NCBI GenBank assembly: GCA_902778145.1 | Contig: CACYWW010000018.1 | Coordinates: forward strand, 1 to 50,604 | Length of the DNA: 50,604 bases | Reading direction: 5' to 3' | DNA from: an uncultured Ruminococcus sp. | GTDB lineage: Bacteria > Bacillota > Clostridia > Oscillospirales > CAG-272 | Shown here: positions 43,779 through 49,403 of the stretch, in pieces | Layout: every line of letters starts with the position of its first letter | Numbering within the stretch: the first letter of the stretch is position 1 | The notes under the pieces: model-generated | Database searches by the model: none | What the model saw: only the letters and a program-made list of their open reading frames with translations | Told to the model about the DNA's origin: nothing | Translations under genes and position numbers: made by a program

Positions 43779-44524
43779 TTCTCGGCTGTCGCGCGCATTT
43801 CAGGATCATATTCCATCGTATTTCTGATCGGTCTCGTCGCCTCAGCGGGGATCGGTATTTTATCGATCATATCAGCGCGCGCAAAGACGGAAAGCGGCAT
43901 ATCCGCGTCGCACACCATCTCGTATCCGGTGATCATATCCGGCTTTATATCAAGTCTTGAGAACATCATAACGCCTGAGACGGTAAGATCCGCGTCGTTG
44001 ATGAAAACGACGTCGGGAGATGAGCGATATGCTATCACATGGATCTTTGCGGAGGAAAGCTCGGAGCCGTCGTATTTATACGAAACCCTGTCTCCTTTAA
44101 ACGACAGGACCGCCGTTCTTTTTCCGTCTTTTCTCCACTCTATCCAGTCGCCTTTGAGCTTCGGCAGATATTTTTTGTCAAGTATAAGGTAGTTGTAAAA
44201 CGGATCGTGATCGACGCGGTGAAGATCGTAGCTGCTGTCACCTGTGATGGTGTAGTGCGTATCCATATGGATCGTGTCGTTTTCGTACCACATGCCGGTT
44301 ATGTACCACATCGGCTCGCCCTTGTAGTTTTTTGCGAGAGCGGTCTCACCTATGTGAAGCTCGGTCCGCTCACCCCTCTCGAGCGCTCTTGCGTCGTATT
44401 CTATTTTTGTTGTGAAAACGACGCGTTTTCCGGCGTCGCGCAGGGTAAACATATTGTTTCTGATCTCGAAATAATAGTGGTAGCCTTCTTCCCAGTAACC
44501 GTTCAGTTTCTTTGAATACTTCAT
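43775..44524 (-). CDS. Protein of unknown function
   Basis: About 249 aa, soluble, no signal peptide. Two copies of a lipocalin-like pattern appear: LNGYWEEGYHYYFEIRNNMFTLRDAG near the start and LKGDWIEWRKDGKRTAVLSFKGDRVSYKYDG in the middle (about 125-155), each a G-x-W opening followed by beta strands. This suggests two related beta-barrel-like halves; no function is assigned. Start chosen at 44524 with AAGGAGG upstream; a longer in-frame ATG (44575) lies at the promoter -35. First gene of a run with the small membrane protein and GDPD. Confidence 0.75.
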   Translation of the reverse strand: MKYSKKLNGYWEEGYHYYFEIRNNMFTLRDAGKRVVFTTKIEYDARALERGERTELHIGETALAKNYKGEPMWYITGMWYENDTIHMDTHYTITGDSSYDLHRVDHDPFYNYLILDKKYLPKLKGDWIEWRKDGKRTAVLSFKGDRVSYKYDGSELSSAKIHVIAYRSSPDVVFINDADLTVSGVMMFSRLDIKPDMITGYEMVCDADMPLSVFARADMIDKIPIPAEATRPIRNTMEYDPEMRATAEN

Positions 44525-44546
44525 TGCGGCGCCCTCCTTTTTTTCG

Positions 44547-44575
44547 ATTATACCATACAAATTCCGTTTTTGCAA
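44547..44575 (-). promoter_or_regulatory. Promoter of the 44524-42605 run
   Basis: On the minus strand TTGCAA (44570-44575), 17 bp, TATAAT (44547-44552). Confidence 0.82.
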
Positions 44576-44583
44576 TATTTTTC

Positions 44584-44614
44584 GATAAAAAAACCGGAGC
44601 AGCGCGGTTCCGGT
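44584..44614 (-). terminator. Terminator after the CobW-like gene
   Basis: On the minus strand ACCGGA (44609-44614) pairs with TCCGGT (44593-44598), extended by a wobble and one more pair, and is followed by a T run (44584-44593). It follows the stop at 44624. Confidence 0.75.
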
Positions 44615-44623
44615 ATTTTTATA

Positions 44624-45568
44624 TCAATAATAAGTAGCGACGGTGTCCTCAGGCGCGACGGCGGGCTTTACCTCAACAAGGCTCAGAACGGGCCCTTTTC
44701 TGCCGTAGACGCGGCACGGTTTTACTTTGATCTTCGCCGTGAGATTCACCCACTGTTCGTTTTCGACAAGCTCTGCTCCGTTCTCACAGAACAGTCCGCT
44801 GAAGGCGATGTCCGCGGCGCAGCACGTCATGATCGGACGTCCTATTATGAAGCCGCCCTTCGGGAGCTTGTCATACTTGCTTATCATTCCCGAGAAGTTT
44901 ACGGTCTTACCGTCATACTGCGCCATATTCTCGCCCATATCGCGGTACATGAGCGCGTAGTCGCGGTCTTCCACTTTGATGAGAGGAGCATTTACGTCGA
45001 ACGGGAGCGGATCTTCGATATCGTCGTACGCCGCCTGACCGTTCGTCTTCTCATAGAAGATATCCGCGCGGCGCGTCACACCGCGTACGAGCTTATGGAG
45101 CTTTTGTATGTCCTCGTCCGGCGCACAGCGGTTGAACGCGATAAGATCGGCATTCACCATCTTATCGACGACGAGATTGCGCATGTTCGCGTTGTATACG
45201 TCGACCGTCTCCGCGTCTATGAACGTCATCTGCTGGCAAACGTACCAATTCTCCGGCATGGAGTTCATCATATCGGTTATGAGCCACATACCGTTGCATT
45301 CGATCAGAACGCGCTCCGGCTTATATTTGTTTTCAAGTGACGAGAGCTTATCGGGGTTGAATCTTCTCTGCTCGTCTATTATCTCGATGAATACGTTCTT
45401 CGATATGAATTTTCCGGGATCGAGCTCCTCCTCGCCCTCCTCGCACAGTATCACGAGGGTGCGTTCGTTTCCGCGGTCGAAAAAACTTTTATCGCAAAGC
45501 GTTTCCTGCAGGAATTTTGTCTTTCCGGCTTCGAGAAAGCCTGCGAAAAGATATACCGGTAATTCCAT
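44624..45568 (-). CDS. CobW-like GTPase with YcgQ/TIGR03943-like C-terminal domain
   Basis: About 314 aa. G3E-type P-loop GFLEAGKTKFL (about 9-19) and a guanine-specificity NRCAPD-type motif (FNRCAPDED) in the GTPase half; the canonical CxCC metal motif is absent. The last third (about 205-310) has beta strands with KGGFIIGRPIMTCCAADIAFSGLFCENG, resembling the C-terminal domain of the DUF1980/YcgQ family found with metal-related permeases. The upstream neighbour, 13 nt away, is the His-rich G3E GTPase. I choose the ATG at 45568 because AGGTG lies 6 nt upstream; a GTG at 45577 is in frame. Confidence 0.8.
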   Translation of the reverse strand: MELPVYLFAGFLEAGKTKFLQETLCDKSFFDRGNERTLVILCEEGEEELDPGKFISKNVFIEIIDEQRRFNPDKLSSLENKYKPERVLIECNGMWLITDMMNSMPENWYVCQQMTFIDAETVDVYNANMRNLVVDKMVNADLIAFNRCAPDEDIQKLHKLVRGVTRRADIFYEKTNGQAAYDDIEDPLPFDVNAPLIKVEDRDYALMYRDMGENMAQYDGKTVNFSGMISKYDKLPKGGFIIGRPIMTCCAADIAFSGLFCENGAELVENEQWVNLTAKIKVKPCRVYGRKGPVLSLVEVKPAVAPEDTVATYY

Positions 45569-45580
45569 GTTTTTCACCTG

Positions 45581-46753
45581 TTATTTTACACGGAAGAGCT
45601 CGGACAGAGCTTTTTTGTCAAGTCCGGAGCCTATGACACAGAGCTTGCCGATAACGTCCGGCACGCCCGTCCTGACTTCCTTTTCACCCGGCACGTAGTC
45701 GAAGTGGATCCATTCGCCTTCCGTCGGCGCCACGATGCCCTTTGCGCGCAGGACGGTGCCGAAGCGTCCCGTCATAAGCTCGTCAAGGCAATCCTCAATG
45801 AACTCCTTCGTGAATTTGTCGGAAGTCTCGACGCCCCAGCTCGTGAATACCTCGTCAGCGTCATGATCGCCGTCATGATGATGGTGGTGATGATGGCATT
45901 CGCAGTCCGGATCGTCACACTCCTCGTCATCGTCGTGATGATGGTGATGATGCTCGTGTTCGTCATCATCGTCATCATCGTCGTCGTGGTGATGATGGTG
46001 ATGCTCGTGTTCGTCGTCATCGTCGTCATCGTCGTGATGATGGCATTCGCATTCCGGATCGTCGCATTCTTCACCGTCCTCGTGATGATGATGGTGATGA
46101 TGATGCGCATCCTTTTCCTTCTGCTCCTCAAGCAGATGCTGAAGCTCCGCTTCAAGCGTGTTTTTCTTTTCCATCGTCTCAAGGATCACCTTGCCGTCAA
46201 GCTGATCCCACGGCGTTGTGATGAGAGTTGCGGTCGTGTTGAGCGAGCGGACGATCTCAACGGCGTCGTCAAGCTTGTCCTTGCGGAGCCCATCCGTGCG
46301 AGAAAACACGACGGAGGACGCGAATTCTATCTGATTGCGATAGAATTCCGCAAAGTTTTTCATATACATTTTGCATTTCGACGCGTCAATGACCGTCGTG
46401 AAGGCGTTCAGCTCAAGGCCTTCGATGTTAGCGTCCTGTACGGCGCGGATAACGTCGCTCAGCTTGCCGACGCCGGACGGCTCGATGACGATCCTGTCGG
46501 GATCGTACTGCGCCTTGACCTGCGCAAGCGCTTTGCCGAAATCGCCGACGAGGCTGCAGCAGATACAGCCGGAATTCATCTCCGTTATCTGTATGCCGGC
46601 TTCTTTGAGAAAGCCTCCGTCGATACCGATCTTGCCGAATTCGTTTTCTATTACGACTATCATCTCGCCCTTATAGGCTTCTTTTATAAGCTTTTTAATA
46701 AGCGTCGTCTTGCCGGCGCCGAGAAAACCCGAAAATATATCTACTTTTGTCAT
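45581..46753 (-). CDS. G3E (CobW/ZNG1-type) GTPase metallochaperone with His/Asp-rich metal-binding region
   Basis: About 390 aa. GTPase half: Walker A GFLGAGKTTL (about 9-18), metal motif CICC in MNSGCICCSLVGDF (about 62-75), VIEPSGVGKLSDVI, and the SRTDGL segment at the base-specificity position. Between the GTPase half and the C-terminal CobW domain (VFTSWGVETSDKF..., then RAKGIV, IHFDYVPG) lies a roughly 90-residue tract (about 216-305) with about 33 His and about 29 Asp, organised as repeated His clusters, Asp runs and DPxCEC units. G3E proteins move metals (zinc, cobalt, nickel) into target proteins. Start at 46753 follows GGAGGGG. Promoter at 46787-46815. Confidence 0.9.
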   Translation of the reverse strand: MTKVDIFSGFLGAGKTTLIKKLIKEAYKGEMIVVIENEFGKIGIDGGFLKEAGIQITEMNSGCICCSLVGDFGKALAQVKAQYDPDRIVIEPSGVGKLSDVIRAVQDANIEGLELNAFTTVIDASKCKMYMKNFAEFYRNQIEFASSVVFSRTDGLRKDKLDDAVEIVRSLNTTATLITTPWDQLDGKVILETMEKKNTLEAELQHLLEEQKEKDAHHHHHHHHEDGEECDDPECECHHHDDDDDDDEHEHHHHHHDDDDDDDDEHEHHHHHHDDDEECDDPDCECHHHHHHHDGDHDADEVFTSWGVETSDKFTKEFIEDCLDELMTGRFGTVLRAKGIVAPTEGEWIHFDYVPGEKEVRTGVPDVIGKLCVIGSGLDKKALSELFRVK

Positions 46754-46786
46754 TTTTACCCCTCCGATAATTATCATCATTTCTAT

Positions 46787-46815
46787 AATATATCAAAAGA
46801 AATAGCGTTTTACAA
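46787..46815 (-). promoter_or_regulatory. Promoter of the two CobW-type GTPase genes
   Basis: On the minus strand TTGTAA (46810-46815), 17 bp, TATATT (46787-46792). I looked for a Zur-type palindrome and found no convincing one. Confidence 0.7.
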
Positions 46816-46896
46816 GCGTCGTTATGTTAATTTTTATCTTGTTCCCGATCATCCGGTCAAACGTTATTATTATCAGCGTTGTTTACATATCCTGTA

Positions 46897-46925
46897 TTGA
46901 TTTTTTTGTCGGGATACGGTAAAAT
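46897..46925 (+). promoter_or_regulatory. Promoter of the FRG-sirtuin pair
   Basis: TTGATT (46897-46902), 17 bp, TAAAAT (46920-46925). ACGGAGGGA ribosome binding site precedes the ATG at 46955. Confidence 0.75.
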
Positions 46926-46954
46926 ATTAAAAAAAGTTATACGGAGGGATAGTC

Positions 46955-47947
46955 ATGTCAGCCGTAAAGGAAAGAGTCGTTATCCCGGATACCGCCGGGC
47001 TCATAGCTTTCTTGAAGGAGCTTTCTTCGGATCGCGCGGCGATCGCGGGATCATACGCTGATTCTTACCGCGAGCTCTCGGAGGATCCGGAGCTTTCTGA
47101 CAGGGAACGCGATTATTTTACAAGCGAGCTTGAGAGAAAGCTCGGCTATTCCGAGTCCGCCGACAACCCGGGACTGTTCGGCGCGTCGGACTCGAACGAT
47201 TACAGGTTTTTCTACTGCGCCGGCAGCATTATGCCGGAGATACTCACACACGGGCTGCAGGCGCGTGAGGATAAGATCTATAAAAGCATATCCGTAGAAT
47301 GCGCGGCGGAGCTCCGGGATCGTTCATATCTCGGAAAGCTCATCCGCATGCAGCAGAACGGCTGTCCCGTAAGGATGACGGAGCTGACCTCGGATCCCCT
47401 GATCGCACTTTATCACGCCTGCAAAAACAAGTGCGACGTTTCCGTTTTCGCCGTCCCCGCGGGCGAGATCGCCGGCGCGGGCAGCGACAGGGCGTTGATG
47501 CTGTCGGTCATCCCTTCGCTCGATCTCCTCACGAAGCGCAGGCTTTGCGAGGCGGCGGTCAATTCCCTTCCCGCCGGAAGATTCCAGCAGCTGAAGGGCG
47601 GTTCGAGGTACCTCGACGAGGCGGCGGAAGAGCTTTACCGCCGAGTGACTGACGAAAAGCCGTTCTTCAAGCGTGATATCGATCCCGCGGATCTTCTCCG
47701 CCCGCTGTTCGTGATACCCGACAAAACCACGGAAAAGCTTGCACTGCGCGGAACGGCGTTCCTTATGAGCGGTCTGTCCTCCGACGCTGATGAAGCGGCG
47801 AGAAAGCTGACGGCGGAGCGTCTTTCCGTCATCCATCCGAGCGATCCTGACAACATTCTGGAGGAGCTTTCCCTGCTCGGCATAAACGGGCTCTCCATGG
47901 CGTCCGGAATGGCTCAGATAGCGTCATATTTCACGGAGCTTTCATGA
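46955..47947 (+). CDS. FRG-domain-like protein
   Basis: 330 aa, soluble. The core FRG pattern (l-Q-h-y-G-x-P-T-r-l-x-D-x-T-x-x-P-L-x-A-L-y-x-A) is recognisable in MQQNGCPVRMTELTSDPLIALYHAC (about 131-155), preceded by FFYCAGSI, which replaces the usual YRGQ start. The fold and reaction of FRG domains are not settled; such proteins are often found in accessory or defence neighbourhoods. Its TGA overlaps the ATG of a sirtuin gene (ATGA, 47944-47947), so the two are made together. The FRG match is by pattern and moderately degenerate. Confidence 0.7.
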   Translation: MSAVKERVVIPDTAGLIAFLKELSSDRAAIAGSYADSYRELSEDPELSDRERDYFTSELERKLGYSESADNPGLFGASDSNDYRFFYCAGSIMPEILTHGLQAREDKIYKSISVECAAELRDRSYLGKLIRMQQNGCPVRMTELTSDPLIALYHACKNKCDVSVFAVPAGEIAGAGSDRALMLSVIPSLDLLTKRRLCEAAVNSLPAGRFQQLKGGSRYLDEAAEELYRRVTDEKPFFKRDIDPADLLRPLFVIPDKTTEKLALRGTAFLMSGLSSDADEAARKLTAERLSVIHPSDPDNILEELSLLGINGLSMASGMAQIASYFTELS

Positions 47948-48714
47948 CAGACAAAAAGACCGAACGCCTCGCCCGGTTTATATGCGAGTGCGATAACATA
48001 GTCTTTTTCGGCGGCGCCGGCGTTTCGACCGAGAGCGGGATCCCGGATTTCCGCAGCGCCGACGGCCTTTACAACAGACGCGACGTCAGGTTCGACGGAT
48101 ACGAGCCGGAGTATCTTCTCAGTCACGAATGCCTCGTGAACGAGCCCCGGGTGTTCTTCGAATTCTACAGACAAAAGCTTGACTGTCGCAATATAAAACC
48201 AAACGCCGCGCATTACGCGCTCGCGGAGCTTGAAAAGCTCGGAAAGCTCAGGGCTGTAATAACACAGAACATCGACGGTCTGCATCAGGCGGCGGGCAGT
48301 AAAAACGTGTTTGAGATCCACGGGACGACGGCTGAAAACTACTGTATGAGATGCGGCAGAAAATATCCCGCGGATCATATTTTCATATGCGGTGAGGATA
48401 TCCCGCACTGCGAATGCGGCGGCGTCATCCGCTGTGACGTGACGCTTTACGGCGAGCAGCTGCCGGAGAAGGCCGTGGAAGGCGCGGTCGACGCGATATC
48501 TCACGCGGATATGCTCATTATCGGCGGCACTTCCCTTTCGGTTTACCCCGCGGCGTCATACGTCAAATATTTCCGCGGAAAATACCTCGCCGTCATAAAC
48601 CGGGATCATCTGCCGCTTCGTTTTCCGGAGGACAGATCGGTTCAGATCAACGCGCCGATCGGCGAGGTCTTATCGGAAACGATGGACGCGGTGAGAAGGT
48701 ATCTCGCCGAATGA
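47944..48714 (+). CDS. cobB: NAD-dependent protein deacylase (sirtuin)
   Basis: 256 aa. Sir2 family: GAGVSTESGIPDFRS NAD-binding motif (about 25-39), VITQNIDGLHQAAGS (about 103-117), FEIHGTT with the catalytic His, zinc cysteines in YCMRC and CECGG, and the GGTSLSVYPAAS motif (about 197-208). It has the standard small bacterial form with no extra domain. It removes acyl groups from lysines using NAD+, or could act on ADP-ribose-type substrates given its neighbour (speculative). Translationally coupled to the FRG gene. Confidence 0.93.
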   Translation: MTDKKTERLARFICECDNIVFFGGAGVSTESGIPDFRSADGLYNRRDVRFDGYEPEYLLSHECLVNEPRVFFEFYRQKLDCRNIKPNAAHYALAELEKLGKLRAVITQNIDGLHQAAGSKNVFEIHGTTAENYCMRCGRKYPADHIFICGEDIPHCECGGVIRCDVTLYGEQLPEKAVEGAVDAISHADMLIIGGTSLSVYPAASYVKYFRGKYLAVINRDHLPLRFPEDRSVQINAPIGEVLSETMDAVRRYLAE

Positions 48715-48742
48715 CCGGACGCTGATAGACTTACCGTAAAAC

Positions 48743-48779
48743 AGCCCGATCAAAAAACTATCCGTTTTTTGACCGGGCT
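48743..48779 (+). terminator. Terminator-like hairpin after the sirtuin gene
   Basis: AGCCCG-A-TCAAAAAAC (48743-48758) pairs with GTTTTTTGA-C-CGGGCT (48764-48779), one internal mismatch. The T run lies inside the stem, not after it. Confidence 0.65.
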
Positions 48780-48810
48780 GACATCTTCTGAAATTTTTTC
48801 AAAAAAGGTA

Positions 48811-48839
48811 TTGACAAAACGGGATCATAGTGGTATAAT
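48811..48839 (+). promoter_or_regulatory. Consensus promoter of the tRNA-Leu/tRNA-fMet operon
   Basis: TTGACA (48811-48816), 17 bp, TATAAT (48834-48839): an exact consensus sigma-A promoter, 25 nt before the first tRNA. Confidence 0.93.
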
Positions 48840-48864
48840 AATCAAGCTAAAAGAAATCAGGTAT

Positions 48865-48953
48865 GCCGGAGTGGCGAAATTGGCAGACGCCCGGGACTTA
48901 AAATCCCGTGGGACCTAAATCCCGTACCGGTTCGAGCCCGGTTTCCGGCACCA
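48865..48953 (+). tRNA. tRNA-Leu (anticodon TAA)
   Basis: 89 nt with encoded CCA. Acceptor GCCGGAG pairs with TTCCGGC; anticodon stem CGGGA/TCCCG with loop CTTAAAA gives anticodon TAA; a long variable arm (TGGGACCTAAATCCCGTA) marks a class II tRNA; the T-arm loop is TTCGAGC. Confidence 0.96.
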
Positions 48954-48959
48954 TAATAT

Positions 48960-49035
48960 CGCGGGGTGGAGCAGCTGGCAGCTCGTCGGGCTCATAACCC
49001 GGAGGTCGTAGGTTCGAATCCTTCCCCCGCAACCA
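48960..49035 (+). tRNA. Initiator tRNA-fMet (anticodon CAT)
   Basis: 76 nt with CCA. The C1:A72 mismatch (CGCGGGG against CCCCGCA) and the three G-C pairs of the anticodon stem (TCGGG/CCCGG around loop CTCATAA) are the initiator hallmarks. It is 6 nt after tRNA-Leu in the same operon. Confidence 0.96.
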
Positions 49036-49039
49036 TTTA

Positions 49040-49073
49040 GAGTGGTCATAACGGATTCGAGTTATGACCACTC
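49040..49073 (+). terminator. Perfect 13-bp inverted repeat after tRNA-fMet
   Basis: GAGTGGTCATAAC (49040-49052) and GTTATGACCACTC (49061-49073) with an 8-nt loop lie 4 nt after the CCA end. It probably ends the tRNA transcript, but the following tract is only pyrimidine-rich. An alternative is part of an attachment site of the mobile element. Confidence 0.55.
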
Positions 49074-49206
49074 GATTTCTCTCTTGCTTTTTGTCTTTGT
49101 TTGGGTGTCTGTTTCGTTTGAATACCTGTCTGCTGAAATGTGCTCACTTCTGTTTAGTTTTTTGGAGTTTGTTTTAACGATACTAAACTTTATGGGAGGA
49201 TATGCT

Positions 49207-49302
49207 ATGGAAGTAAGTGTTTTAGTGGTAATTGGCTTTAATGGTGGGCGCCAGGTAACACGATGGGTAGGATGCAAACAGATATACGCAAACAGAGCTT
49301 AA
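49207..49302 (+). CDS. Possible 31-codon peptide
   Basis: ATG at 49207 with GGGAGGA 6 nt upstream, stop TAA at 49300. The 31-residue product begins MEVSVLVVIGFNGGRQVTR and resembles nothing I know. From 49223 on, the frame overlaps the tRNA-like RNA described next, so either the peptide or the RNA may be the functional product. An inverted GTTTAGT/ACTAAAC pair (49152-49158, 49182-49188) lies just upstream. Confidence 0.35.
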   Translation: MEVSVLVVIGFNGGRQVTRWVGCKQIYANRA

Positions 49303-49340
49303 AGATAGCCAATTCGGGTGCAATTCCCGGACCACTACCA
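49223..49340 (+). ncRNA. Candidate tRNA-like structured RNA ending in CCA
   Basis: TAGTGGT (49223-49229) pairs perfectly with ACCACTA (49331-49337), and AATTGGC (49230-49236) pairs perfectly with GCCAATT (49308-49314). Between the second helix and the acceptor-like strand is a CGGG-TGCAATT-CCCG hairpin (49315-49329) shaped like a T-arm. The 3' end is CCA (49338-49340), and a strong terminator follows within 2 nt. The inside holds an AATGGTGG stretch like a D-loop and a direct repeat GCAAACAGA (49274, 49288). At about 117 nt it is too long for a normal tRNA, and no anticodon arm can be drawn with confidence. I do not recognise a known family. Confidence 0.45.
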
Positions 49341-49341
49341 T

Positions 49342-49369
49342 GGGCGTTAGCAATAACGCCCTCTTTTTT
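49342..49369 (+). terminator. Intrinsic terminator after the tRNA-like RNA
   Basis: GGGCGTTA-GCAA-TAACGCCC (49342-49361), perfect 8-bp stem with a tetraloop, then TCTTTTTT. It indicates that the upstream locus is transcribed on the plus strand. Confidence 0.92.
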
Positions 49370-49376
49370 ATGTACC

Positions 49377-49401
49377 GGAGCAGGTTTTCCTGCTCCTTTT
49401 T
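49377..49401 (+). terminator. Second intrinsic terminator
   Basis: GGAGCAGG-TTTT-CCTGCTCC (49377-49396) followed by TTTTT, 3 nt before the converging recombinase stop. On the minus strand no T run follows, so it mainly acts on plus-strand transcripts. Confidence 0.82.
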
Positions 49402-49403
49402 GT

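Noticed and set aside
45704-46900. 398-codon plus-strand reading frame rich in Val/Met/Ile
   Set aside because: It is the antisense of the His/Asp-rich G3E GTPase gene; CAT/GAT codons read backwards give ATG/ATC/GTG-like codons, producing a false membrane protein.
46781-46954. Zur or Fur operator between the G3E GTPase and FRG genes
   Set aside because: Only a weak AACG...CGTT inverted pattern was found at about 46859-46880, which does not match the Firmicutes Zur or Fur consensus.
49040-49073. Inverted repeat as a proven att site
   Set aside because: The far end of the element is outside the window, so no matching att half can be compared; kept as a terminator-like hairpin.
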